From Cudoniella acicularis (lineage: Eukaryota; Ascomycota; Leotiomycetes; Helotiales; Helotiaceae): DNA of 14,384 bases. The stretch spans positions 1-14,384 of the forward strand of contig JAAMPI010001447.1 in NCBI GenBank assembly GCA_013054445.1, written 5' to 3'. Shown here in pieces: positions 1-9,242 of the stretch (its first letter is position 1; the number at the start of each line of letters is the position of its first letter). Position numbers and translations under genes: made by a program. The notes below the pieces were generated by a model that ran no database searches, was not told where the DNA came from, and worked only from the letters and a program-made list of their open reading frames with translations.

Positions 1-2028
1 AAAAAGCGGACCCCTCCCACCGCAAAGTCGACGTAAGAGTTGGTGACTAGGTCGCTCCAACTCTCGACAATAAAGTCAACACTGCAGACCAAACTCGACT
101 CCATCAAGAAGACTTAGGTTCTTTGTGGTTCGGCCTCAGAACCGAAAAATCAGACGATAACGAAGAAGCCAAGCTGAAATTCATCGGCAGCGAGGTTTAT
201 ACAAACCTGATATCCGAGTCGAAATACCATGACAGATCTCACCCGTATCTGACATTCGTTTCCTTTGTTGGAGACACCGGAGCTGGGAAATCTACTCTGA
301 TCGTACACTTCCCCTTTCTTTGATTTTTGTTTGTATCAAAATAAGATGACATTGCTGGAACTGAGACTGACAAATCCATTTGCCATTCCAGAAGATCTTA
401 GTGACCCTCAACATTGCTGAAACACGGCCCCGCCCAGCAGTTTCTCAAGTTCCTCATCCAGTATGCGCCGGCAGCGAAGCCTTAGGCCCGACAAGTGCAG
501 ATGTTCACATGTATGCTGACCCTACGACACTTGATAGCAATCGGCCGCTGCTGTTCGTTGACCGTGAGGGAATCGGTGGAGGTAGCAACGTGCCAGCCGC
601 TGTTCAAGCACGGACAGGAGCGAGAGTTTTGAGGCAAATTAAAACGTTAGTTTCCCAAATTGCTCCTTAGTATTGTCAAGTACATGACCCTTAAGAGTTA
701 AAGTTTTGACATTTCTCAGGATGGCCAAATATGTCCTGGAAAGTGTAACACCCACCGTTCCTTTGATTCTCACGACGATTCGACCACGTTCACAGCTCCT
801 TTAGTCACCAGGAAGTTTTGTGTTGAGGATCTCTATCCCAGAATTTTATACACCTTTAGGGATGTCCTATGTTTTGTTAGCGAGCAGTCCAATACCATTG
901 AGACAACGCTCGAAAAGCTGATAAAATGGGCCCATAAAGTGGTTGAGAGTAGCGTCAACCAATCCACACTACCCAGGGTTATCATCATCAAGAACGGGCT
1001 GGAGGACGACGCGAGAGGATGGCTGGACGAAGAAAGTGCGACAAAGAAGATGCTGGAACACACCCAGCAGTTGCGAACCTTGGACAAAGATATGTTGGAG
1101 ATTGTTGAATATTGGAAAAATGCCGGCAAGAAACCCACGTCACTTGCGGATCTTCCGAACTTTTATTTTTCCAACGTCCGTGCCGTCTATATACCTTCCA
1201 AGGGCAATACTCCAGATGATGTGCTCTACAAGCAATATCAACAGCTGCGAAGACGAGTTGAGTTGGAATCTGAGGCCGTCGCGGAGAGGAAGAGGTTGGA
1301 ATGGAAACGACAAACGTTCATCAACTAGCAAGGCATTTCAACGGCGCTATTCGACACTTCTCAATTCACGAGAATTTCAATAAGCCCTTTGATTTCTTCT
1401 CCTTTTCGAATGAAAACAAGCCTCTTCCAGAAGCTTTCCATGAGCATGTCTCAAATCTCATAGAAGCAATGGAAAGGGTAGAATCGAGGAGCAAGGACAC
1501 TTCAAACACAGACATTGATAAACGGGTAGCTTCTCTTGTGGCGTCGTGTATTTCAATTGACACCGCTCAGTCGGGTTCGTTTCGTGAGTTGGCCCAAGAA
1601 ATTTGCTCCCTCGAAGAAGAATATTTTAACTTACCAGAAAATCCTATCTAGACTTAGCAGAAGCTGAACCCGCCTTCTCAGACTACGAGGAAATGTGCAA
1701 TAAAGCCTACAGTGGCTTCCTTGCCCCTGCTAGGTGTGGGTATCGATCTACAGAGGGTGAGCACTGCCAAAACAACAGAACTGGACACGAGAAAGGATAT
1801 CAAAACCTGATGGGAAGAATCATGGTACTCGGATACTACCAATCCCTCTCCCCTACAAACGGCCAGGAAATTTTCGTCAAAGGCATCAGACATAACTATC
1901 TTGCGAGGGCGAATAGATTCATTGAGCGGAAATATGACGTCGAGCAATTCAAAACTGCCATTATCAATGAGCATCGCATGACGTTGAAGGGAGCCAAATT
2001 CTGGAAGAGAACGAAATCTAACAATACG

Positions 2029-2166
2029 TGTTTTTTCTGTCTGACAAACTACCCAGACCACACTCTGCTTTGTAGGCACGCCATCTGCGAAATGTGCATC
2101 GAGCAATTTGGGGATAAGTCTGCAACCGAGCCTGACGTTTTCAGCTTCGAGAGGTGCTATCTCTGT
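2029..2166 (+). other. Preserved C3HC4 RING-finger segment inside the pseudogene
   Basis: Within one open frame (about 1693-2250) the zinc ligands read CX2C, then CXH, CX2C and a final CX2C, which is the classical RING order of seven Cys and one His. RING domains of this type usually act as E3 ubiquitin ligases or as protein-interaction modules. The segment sits directly before the patatin domain, as in fungal relatives I recall. All eight ligands survive although the flanking frames are broken, so it is a fossil by association rather than a working domain. Confidence 0.75.
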
Positions 2167-2382
2167 GACGAACTGCACAGAAGGGCGACAGTGCCTCTTC
2201 CGAGCCCAGCTCATGGTCCATACGATTGGTGCGGGAAGGCGTTGGGATGAAGATATTGAGTCTTGACGGCGGAGGCATCCGGGTCGTCATCCCAGCGACT
2301 ATCCTAAAAATACTCGAGACCAAGATCAATACCAACATCCCCTTGCATGAGTTTTTCGACATAGTGGTCAGCACCAGTACAG

Positions 2383-2451
2383 GCTTCGCTCCCTCCCTCC
2401 AAACTTAAATTCCCTCTTTCAATAAGTCTTTACTAAGGTCTGTCTCTTTAG
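2383..2451 (+). other. Probable intron with GC donor in the patatin nucleophile elbow
   Basis: The segment ends in a pyrimidine-rich tract and AG, and removing it joins the codons so that the frame runs from TSTG into GGIIALGF, as expected for patatin proteins. The 5' border is GC followed by TTCG instead of GT. GC-AG introns exist but normally have a strong AG/GCAAGT donor, which this lacks. It may be an intron whose GT donor was lost by a T-to-C change, consistent with decay of the gene. Confidence 0.55.
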
Positions 2452-3675
2452 GTGGCATCATCGCTCTCGGATTCGGTTGCAATCGATGGTCTGCAGCCAA
2501 CTGCCTGGCTCAATTCAAAAGTCCTGTGAGGGGAGTATTTGTACGCCACTTTGCCGGCACTATTCCACTTGTGAAATACGCAGTCTTGTATTTTCTCGAC
2601 AGCGGATATCGAGACGGCGCAGTTGAGGAGCAGCTTAAATTCGCGTTCGCAAGGGAAGAGCGCCGGCTTCTGTTCGGTCACGTTGAAGGCGGTGGTCAAC
2701 AGAGACGTCCGTTGAAAGTTGGAGTGAGCGCTAGGAGATGCACCGACTCTCAATCGGTCCTGTTTGCCAATTATAATCAGAAAATGGTGGCAGATGGTTG
2801 GTAAACCAAATTATATCCAAGGAAATATAACACTAACTCATTTTCAAGAAGGAGCTGCGGAGCTCTGCGGTATGGGCCAGCCGGAAATGTAAATTGAGGT
2901 GTGGGAAGCGTAAGCTCTTATGTTTTTGCTTTCAATTCCGCCCCGTAAGTGAGGCCAGGCTGGTATCGGCGAAGCCGAATCAATCGTATCACCTCGACGT
3001 ATTCGTCTCCATCGGCACAGGTTACTATACCGAAGCATCACTTGAGCCAAGCTTCATTCAAAAGCTCATTCCTAGCTTCATCATCAGGACCTAGGTGTCC
3101 TTTTCAAAAAGTCTTGACACCGAGAGGCAATGGAGGGAATTCTTCTCCACCGTAAGCGAGGCACAGGATAGGAGACGATACCATCGTCTGAATCTCGTCC
3201 TTCCTTTGAACCAACTGCCTAATCTCGACGCAGTGCCGCATATTGACTCGTTAGAGGCCGAGACCCTCGTCCTTTTGGAGATAGACTCCGCGAGGAGTCA
3301 AAGCCGCTCAAAAAGACCGCCCAAGCTTTGATAGCGTCTTCGTTTTACCTCAAGGTGCCCAAAATCTCCCAGGCGACGCAGATCAGCTACGATGTAAAGG
3401 CTACCATCATGTGCAGACTCGAGAGCCAATACCACCCTCGCATTGCCCAAGGGATCTTCAAGGAGTACTGCATGTTCTGTGTGAAGCAGAAGAAATGGAA
3501 AATCGATAATATCTTGAATGGTAGCGCCATCGTCGAAATGCCCATCACGTATATGGTTGCCAGTCCCTCGGATAAGACGAGTTTGTATCTGGCTTTTGGA
3601 ATGAATGCCCCTGCTGGTTCTCAGCAACACAATGCAGCTTGGTCTAGCATGTACCACATTGGAGGGAGTCCTTAG

Positions 3676-4380
3676 AGTTTAAACAAGGCAAGTTTTCTAG
3701 AGTTCTCCACCAAAGTCCCTTTTTTCTTCTTTTTTTTTTGGGCCAGGCAAAATGATATAATATTAATTATTTTGCAGAAAGATTAGAGTATTGTAGATGA
3801 ATTCTACTCGCCAGGGACGACTCCTCCCGCAGAAGAAGCTCCAGTCCTGAATCCCACCACTCTTAAGTAGGTGGAGGAAAGGGATTTATCTTACAAGTGG
3901 ATTCCTCTTTTCTCGGCTTAGAATATTAATGTTTCATATAATTTATTACCAGACCTGTTCTTCCATACCTTACTTCATTTTATTATTATTCATAGAAGAG
4001 TTGGAGAAGGAGGGGCGATAGAGGGAGTAGTGATTAGGTACGTTCGGTTAAGGAGAGAAATTTAAACAAAGAGAGAGATTCATATGAATAGAAGGATGAT
4101 ATGAGGGGTGGCACTCACCGTAGAATCTAAAAATTCTTTTGTAGAAGGGCCAAAATAATTGAAGGGCGACAGTTATACAACAAGTTCAAGTGAAGTCACA
4201 GATTGAAGCATAAGCAGCAGCAAAGAGGTTCCCACATCTTAGCATTTCCATTGCTATATCCTATCTAAAGGTTAGATCTACTCTCAACCTAAATTTACCA
4301 CGTCCATTAGTCACAAGATGGCATAGTTCATTCCCACCAAAACACATCTCGGGTTCTAGCCAAAATCCACTTTCATCGTC
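3676..4380. other. Intergenic region between convergent 3' ends; no gene seen
   Basis: This lies between the 3' end of the plus-strand pseudogene and the 3' end of the minus-strand regulator gene. It is AT-rich, with a T-rich run at about 3720-3739 and ATTATT stretches around 3975-3990 that read AATAAT/AATAAA-like on the minus strand. These could serve as 3'-end processing signals, but the match is generic. No reading frame of interest and no RNA gene were recognised. Confidence 0.5.
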
Positions 4381-6452
4381 CTAAACCGCAATACGATTCA
4401 GTAAGTTGGAACCAACAACAGCCGTTGCAAAGGTCGAGACAAAATTCCAACTGCTCAATGTCGATGTCAGCCGGGATACCAGCGACATCCATTCTCCTGA
4501 TATTGACGTCGTCCTTGACGGTGATGTCGACAGTGACAGCGATGGTTTGACGGGTGGCGTGGCTAAGAGCGTGCCGAATAAGCTGCACAGTTTGGACTGC
4601 ACGGATGGTATTTCTATCGTCCTAGAGATGGTCACGCTCGTGGGTTGGGGTTGGGGTTGTGATTGAACTGCCTCTAGCAATGATGCCTTCGGCAGTGGTT
4701 GTGAAAATCTCACGAGTGAACTGCCAGATGCATTGAATGATGTACGGATAAGTCCAGAATTGTCTGTCCTCTTCACGCCTTCCGAGAAATTTCCAGCCGC
4801 GGCAGCAGCTGAGTTGATCGACGGGGTCGTGTGTGTTGGGCTTCGTGGGCTCTTTCTGCGCACCAAGCCTGCAAGTGAATTGCTAAGGCCTTCAAGTGAT
4901 TGCGTCGGAAGTTTCGAATTCAGGGTCTTCTTAAAGCCCTGACTTACAAGAGAATTTCCAGGTACATCAGATGATGCAATTGACTGTTCATCGTGTCCTG
5001 ACTTGTCCGTCCGCGTCTTCAAGTATCTGGTGGGTCTATTGTGAACTCCTTCAATTGATGACCTGGAGTCCTTCGAACTAGACGTCCTACTCAAGCCCTC
5101 TAAGTAGCTTGCTGGTGAACTGCCTACTCCTTCAAGTGATGGCGTGGCATGTGTGGAACTGGCCGTCTTCAAGCATTGTAAGTGGCTCGTTGGTGAACTA
5201 TTAACTCCTTCGACTGATGGCCTGGGGAGCTTCGAACTTGATGTCCTATCCACGCCCTGTAAGCAGCTCGCTGGTGAACTGCTAGCTCCCTCAAATGAAG
5301 GAGCCGAGTACGTCGAATTCGACGCCCTCTTCAGACGTGGCGAATAGCCTGCCGGGGAGTTTCCTATACCATCCGATGACGATGGCGAGTGCGTAGAGCT
5401 TGGCGTACGCTGTAAGCCCCGGGAGAAGCTTGCAGGTGAACCGCCTAGACTATCTGATGAAGGCGAGTGCGCTGAGCTTGATGTATGTTGTAGGCCTTGC
5501 GAGAAGCTGACAGGAGAGTTGGCCACTCCTTCAGATGAGGATGTCGAGTATGTAGAGCTGAGTGATCGTTGCAAGCCCAGCGAAAAGTCTGCATATGAAG
5601 TGCCCACTGCGTTTAGAGGAGGATTGTAGTATGTTGGGCTTAGATCGGGGCCACAAGAGGAGAAAGATGCGGATCTCGTAGTAGTGGTTGTAGTGGTAGA
5701 GGTGGTAGCATTGGTTGATACCTCATTCGCAGGACGGCGATGGGATGGGTCGCACTGTAGATCTCATCAGCCATCAATTCTTTTATACCAACATGGAATC
5801 GACTTACGCGAATCTTCTTGCGCTTGCAAGCTTCACATGCCTTCATGATTCTCATCAAGTGCGCATGCTCTCTCTGCTCCTTCGTCTTCGTTCCCCGACC
5901 GGCGGTGCTCGTAACATCAATTCCATCCTTGGTCATGATGGAGAAACCAGGCAGTCTCGTCTCTGCGACCTTCTTGGTATCCTTTGGTGCCTTCTTAGCC
6001 TTCTTGGTAACTCGACCTCCCTGAGTGCGATTTGGTGGAGTCATGCCAGTGGAGTTGTACTCGGAGAAGCTGAAATCGGAGTCGCCCATTGAGCCGTATC
6101 CAGAGTCGGCCATAGCGATAGGTGAAGCTGAGCTGGAAGAGTAGGCTGTAGAAGCAAAGTCCAGCGATTGAGAATCGATTAGGCTCAGCTCGTAATCGAA
6201 GAGGTTTTCCCACATGGAAGGGAACACCTGGTATTCCTTGACGAGGCTACCGTTATTGAGGTCGACAACGGCAGTGTTGAAGAAGTCCAGGGTGACTTGT
6301 TGCATCTTCTCTGGGAAAGAAGCAGTACCCCAGACGTGGGCGTCAATCAATTGCTCAAGCTCAACAGAACCAAGAGCGGGGGTGAATTGAAGAGGAGCGC
6401 CCAAGAATGGTTGCATGATGGTGAAAGAGGTGCAAGGCTGAGCGGTGGCCAT
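4381..6452 (-). CDS. Putative nuclear regulator with half Zn2Cys6-like motif and 27-residue Ser-rich repeats (two exons, 672 aa)
   Basis: Exon 1 is 6452-5808 and exon 2 is 5754-4381; the 53-bp intron has GTAAGT and CTACAG borders and falls in phase 0. The start is ATG at 6452 (MATAQPCTSF), with G at -3; the stop is TAG at 4383-4381. Residues 1-145 are acidic and aromatic/Ser-rich. Residues 147-161 are Lys-rich (KKAKKAPKDTKK), a likely nuclear localisation signal. Residues 189-216 carry KEQREHAHLM and then KACEACKRKKIR-C, giving Cys206, Cys209 and Cys216: CX2CX6C, the first half of a fungal Zn2Cys6 cluster. The second half is absent; a six-Thr run follows. Residues 265-579 are about twelve degenerate 27-residue repeats. 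Residues 580-672 are Ser-rich with a QPQPQP run and a mildly hydrophobic C-terminus. DNA binding is inferred; the targets are unknown. The long uninterrupted frame and clean splice argue for a working gene. An RNA-binding or scaffold role is possible. Confidence 0.82.
4663..5607 (-). repeat. Coding minisatellite: about 12 degenerate 81-bp (27-aa) units
   Basis: Read on the minus strand from residue 265, units of 26-27 residues follow a pattern of V/I-G-x-S-P-A-S-F/Y, then x-x-G-L-x-R-T-S-S-S, a variable Pro/His/Ser segment and S-x-E-G. Units 1-7 are the clearest (for example SPASFSRGLQRTPSS and SPASYLEGLSRTSSS). Units 8-12 are progressively eroded, and unit 11 has a run of five Ala. The frame is kept throughout, since length changes are whole codons. 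The copies differ at many positions, so the array is old and not freshly expanded. Its high Ser/Thr/Pro content predicts disorder. Confidence 0.85.
5755..5807 (-). other. Intron of the putative regulator gene
   Basis: On the minus strand the donor is CGC/GTAAGT and the acceptor is CTACAG/TGCGAC. Splicing restores the CX2CX6C motif, because the third Cys is the first codon of exon 2. Without splicing the frame reads through into unrelated sequence and stops at 5640. The 53-bp length is typical of ascomycete introns. Confidence 0.88.
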
Positions 6453-7244
6453 TGCGAATGATTTTTGCTGGTGATAACCTCGTTGGTGGTGGTAGTTAAT
6501 TGTGGTGTGGTGTGATTACGAGTATACCGTATTTCAACCGAATGACTCTTCCGTCGTCTGTAGATACCCAGATTGGCGACGGCGACGTGAGCTGGGACAA
6601 TGAATGGTGATTCTTGAGGGAAGAAAGTGACGAAGAGGTCTCGATTCCTCGAGGAAAATGCGGCATCTTATTATGAGGCAGCTTCCCGATAACCTCTAGA
6701 CATGCCATGCGCAGCACGCAGCACGGCGAGCCGAAAAGGGAAACGGCGAGGCATTCACGACTCCAGGCTGAAATTTATTGGGCCAATTAGAGGCTGTCAT
6801 TGGGTCTCATGTGGGCTCTCTCATTCGCTCGTTGAGGCATCTCACACTTTGCATGGCACCGCCTCGATTTCGGCGAGACGGATGAGGCATAGCGCGGGTT
6901 TTGATGACTCCCCCACCAGCAACTGAAGCTTTCATCCGTCTGCCCCGTTTTCCCCAGCATCAAAGTCTCCAGCGATGACGAGTACCATTGACCAATAGCC
7001 ATCCTTCCTCACCACCATTTTCTTCGACAATGGCAGTTCCAGAGAGGGGAGGAGCAGCGAGTTTATATGCTTTGATGTGTTTGATCCCCCCGGCCTCAAT
7101 TATTAATCGTCGTGAGCGCCAGCTGGAGCTGCGAAAAGTTGGGAAACTTTTTTCTGAGTCATACTCATACACGACACCCCCTCCGTCATACCTTCCCCTC
7201 CTTATGTGTGGCTGCTTGGAGGTGCATGAACTGGGATTACATTG
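6453..7244. other. Upstream region of the putative regulator gene; no gene seen
   Basis: This is 5' of the minus-strand regulator. The sequence just before its ATG is rich in CACC/CAAC on the coding strand, which is common in fungal 5' leaders. A short inverted repeat (AAAAGTT, 4-base loop, AACTTTT) lies at 7134-7151. Reading frames here are short and show no recognisable protein. Confidence 0.5.
6777..6803. promoter_or_regulatory. Cluster of three CCAAT/ATTGG pentamers
   Basis: ATTGG occurs at 6777-6781 and 6799-6803, and CCAAT at 6783-6787, all within 27 bases. They lie about 325-350 bp upstream of the regulator's ATG. Fungal CCAAT boxes are bound by the HAP/CBF complex, and this distance is reasonable. 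The pentamer is short, so chance clustering cannot be excluded. Confidence 0.35.
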
Positions 7245-7770
7245 GCTATGATTGCTCGTTCAACATTCAAAGCTTCGAAAAGAGTCATCCTGCAAGTTTC
7301 TGCAGCTATTTCGACGTCAAAACGTTCTTGTGCTCATTGAAGAAGCCAATCGAGCGAGTACCAACACATGCGCTTCTCAAAAGTGTGGGCTAACACAATT
7401 AATTATAATGCTGTAGCTCGCTTCAGTGTTTCGAACCACCCATTAAGCGTCAACATATCGAAAAGAGTCATCCATCCTCCAAATTTCTGCAGCGATTTCA
7501 ACATGAAAAACATTCTGTTCTCATGTCCATTGAGAAGTCCATTCCAGTACCGGTATATACGGCTCTCAACGCAGATTAACACGGTTGATATTATAGCCAG
7601 CTTTAGTAATTCCAAGACCATCCGCGGAGGGTCGACATGTCGACAAGAGCCACCCTGCGAATAGTCTGGCTATTCCCAAACAACCAAAGCCTTCGCATCC
7701 TACTCGTATTTGCTTGCTGGAAAGGCATTCAACAAGTGCATGCGACACTGCAATTCTCAGAATGCAGGAT
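7245..7770. repeat. Degenerate tandem repeats at about 183-bp spacing (three copies)
   Basis: A shared core starting TCGAAAAGAGTCATCC begins at 7275 and 7458, and a diverged form (TCGACAAGAGCCACC) begins at 7640; the spacings are 183 and 182 bases. Copies 1 and 2 also share CTGCAG in the same place followed by a similar stretch ending in CATTGAGAAG or CATTGAAGAAG. On the minus strand copies 1 and 2 give related peptides (GFFNEHKN versus GLLNGHEN, then LQKLAG versus LQKFGG), but copy 1 has stops. This could be a worn-out coding repeat or a non-coding one; no intact gene is present. Confidence 0.6.
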
Positions 7771-7772
7771 AG

Positions 7773-7990
7773 CACAGTCGATGTCTCTAGTCGATCGTTG
7801 AAGGAGACAAAGAGGACATCCATCTCAAGACTCGGTCGCGGTAACACATTCGATGCTTCTAGATGGTACTTGAGAAGAGGAAGGGACTCCCCATTTCCCA
7901 ATCTGGATCACCGTAACACAGTCGATGGAATTGGTAAGTCGCTGAAGAGACGGAGTCCCATCTTATTTCCTGTCAACATCGGTCATATAA
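7773..7990. repeat. Three diverged 72-74-bp tandem units
   Basis: The units begin at 7773, 7845 and 7917 with CACAGTCGATG, CACATTCGATG and CACAGTCGATG. Each carries a GAAG(A)GA-rich middle and a block like GACTCCCCAT or GAGTCCCATC, and each ends in GTAA or ATAA. The unit lengths are 72, 72 and about 74. They follow directly on the 183-bp repeats and share a GAGxCATCC-like core with them, so the two arrays may have a common origin. The array lies just downstream of the 3' end of the minus-strand membrane protein gene. Confidence 0.65.
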
Positions 7991-8070
7991 ATCATCTCGC
8001 CCGTACCGACAAACGACTCCCTCGTTTCTCCAACACTCTTTTAACGCATTACTCTTCTGCCTCTGGTGGA

Positions 8071-9242
8071 TCATCCATACACCTCAGACATCGGATTCCC
8101 ACCCATCTCGCTCGTCCACTTCGCATTCCCATCAACCTCTTGAATGCCAGGTGTCATCCCGTTCCAGAACTTAGCAGAGCTCGAATCATCTCCACTTATT
8201 GTTTTTTGTCGTCGAAATCGGAGGAGATATACTGCTACAATGAGGGCAATAAATCCCAAGATTCCTACAGCGATTCCGATGCCTAGTCCTACTTTTGCGC
8301 CAGGTGAAAGATTGGAAGCTACTTGCGCTTGGGATGTAATAGTTCCGAAGAAAGCAGTTTGAGAGCTACTTTGAAGAGTACTACTAAGAGTCGAAGTTGT
8401 CAAGCCGGTCTGCGTACTGTTCTGAAAAGCACCAGTACCAGCCGAACTCTGTGTCGCAGTCACCAGAACTTTCCCTGAACTACTTTGGATCGTCGTGGGA
8501 CTTGTACTCGCAGCCGCAGTCGCAGTAACCACATCATCAAATACATACCCCCCAATCCCAGCAACCCTCATATGCCAATTCGACGTAACAGTCGTAGTGG
8601 CCATGACGACCTGATTCGTTATAGACGGGTTCGCCGGCACATATGTGATGCTTACAGGGTCTATCGTCGGGTTATGCATTCCGTAGGTGAATACTTGTCC
8701 TATGGATATGGGAGAGGTACAATCGTTGCCTTCGAGAAGTGTGTATTGACTGATTATTTATTAGCCTCTCACTCTCGCTTCTCACCTCCTCCAACTTCAC
8801 ATCACAACTTCTACCCTTCCAATGCCAAGAGAAAAACATACCTCGGACAACAAACCATACTCGTACTCCCCCCTTCACTCCCAAATGACCCCGCTGTCGT
8901 CCACCTCTCCGGACACACCACTGGACCCAAAACCCACGTCGTCTCCTCACCTCCAACGCTATACACACTACTAACCCACGAAGCAGTCGCAGCATCAGGT
9001 TGGCATTTCACCGATGTGTTGACAACCATGCCGAAGGGAATGTCATACGCGTAACCTTCCCAATTATTGGAGGCGACCATGCCGTCTATGGCCCAGATGG
9101 CATTGGATGCGTTGCACGCGGACTGGTAGGGATGCGCGGTGGTGATGGGTAGGTAGGAAGTGGTCATAGTGATGGTGAGACCGGCGGTGGTCAAGATATT
9201 TGTTGACGGCGGCCGGCTCATGGTTGGTGTTGCGGATGCCAT
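8071..9242 (-). CDS. Putative single-pass plasma-membrane glycoprotein (two exons, 359 aa)
   Basis: Exon 1 is 9242-8842 and exon 2 is 8749-8071; the 92-bp intron has GTATGT and ATCAG borders and a GCTAATAA branch-like site, and splits a Ser codon. Stop TGA at 8073-8071. Residues 1-144 form a Thr-rich ectodomain with Cys43, 80, 110, 131, 132 and 144. Possible N-glycosylation sites are Asn44, Asn75 and Asn244. Residues 200-285 are a Ser/Thr-rich stalk, probably O-mannosylated. One membrane helix lies at about 287-310 (GIGIAVGILGFIALIVAVYL) and is followed by RFRRQK as a stop-transfer signal. The last 49 residues would be cytoplasmic. No classical N-terminal signal peptide is visible, so the helix may act as a reverse signal anchor. 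The layout recalls fungal wall-sensor-like proteins with a CCP motif, but no WSC domain is visible. Function unknown. The frame stays open to ATGs at 9338 and 9344, but these add no signal peptide. Confidence 0.8.
8750..8841 (-). other. Intron of the membrane glycoprotein gene
   Basis: On the minus strand the donor reads CCGAG/GTATGT and the acceptor AATCAG/TCAATA, with GCTAATAA a short distance upstream of the acceptor. Splicing joins the ectodomain frame ending in CCP to the frame with the membrane helix. Read without splicing, exon 1 runs to a stop at 8811. Confidence 0.85.

Larger units (their letters stand above)
1..3675 (+). pseudogene. Decayed P-loop NTPase / RING / patatin-like phospholipase gene (5' end outside window)
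   Basis: The remains match a fungal multidomain family usually annotated as FabD/lysophospholipase-like: an N-terminal GTPase-like region, a RING finger and a patatin lipase domain. Seen directly: the P-loop GDTGAGKST at 270-296; a RING with C3HC4 spacing at 2029-2166 (CFFC, CRH, CEMC, CYLC); the patatin oxyanion motif DGGGIR near 2264; a nucleophile elbow read across an intron near 2370-2456; ANYNQ near 2767; SIGTG near 3010. Plausible introns are 303-391, 646-719, 2383-2451 (GC donor) and 2801-2848 (CTAAC branch site). Lesions: in-frame stops at 48-50, 2890-2892, 2911-2913 and 3092-3094; frame changes at about 745-800, 1305-1328, 1630-1651, 2185-2215, 2915-2945 and 3285-3325. The reading frame is already open at the left edge, so the start lies upstream; the last frame ends at TAG 3673-3675. 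So many lesions argue against sequencing error. Family placement comes from memory of conserved motifs, not a search. Confidence 0.85.

Noticed and set aside
1..3675. Repeat-induced point mutation (RIP) as the cause of decay
   Set aside because: The lesions are mostly frame changes and the sequence is not strongly AT-biased by eye; the donor change would be T to C, opposite to RIP. Not formally measured.
5640..5754. C-terminal end of the unspliced regulator exon-1 frame as a separate 270-residue protein
   Set aside because: A clean GTAAGT...CTACAG intron joins exon 1 to the downstream frame in phase and completes the CX2CX6C motif, so the early stop at 5640 is only reached without splicing.
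7566..7901. Minus-strand open frame of 111 codons over the repeats
   Set aside because: It spans two different repeat arrays and its neighbouring copies contain stops; similarity between units is real but the frame looks like chance survival in decayed repeats.
7714..8286. Plus-strand open frame of 190 codons
   Set aside because: Its 3' third lies antisense to the membrane protein gene and its 5' part is the 72-bp repeat array; the product has no recognisable domain, and the minus-strand gene explains the overlap better.
8485..9054. Plus-strand open frame of 189 codons
   Set aside because: It is the antisense shadow of the two-exon membrane protein gene and crosses its intron; the composition is unlike a real protein.
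4381..9242. Biosynthetic gene cluster around the putative regulator
   Set aside because: No polyketide synthase, peptide synthetase, terpene cyclase, P450, transporter or other tailoring enzyme is present in the window.
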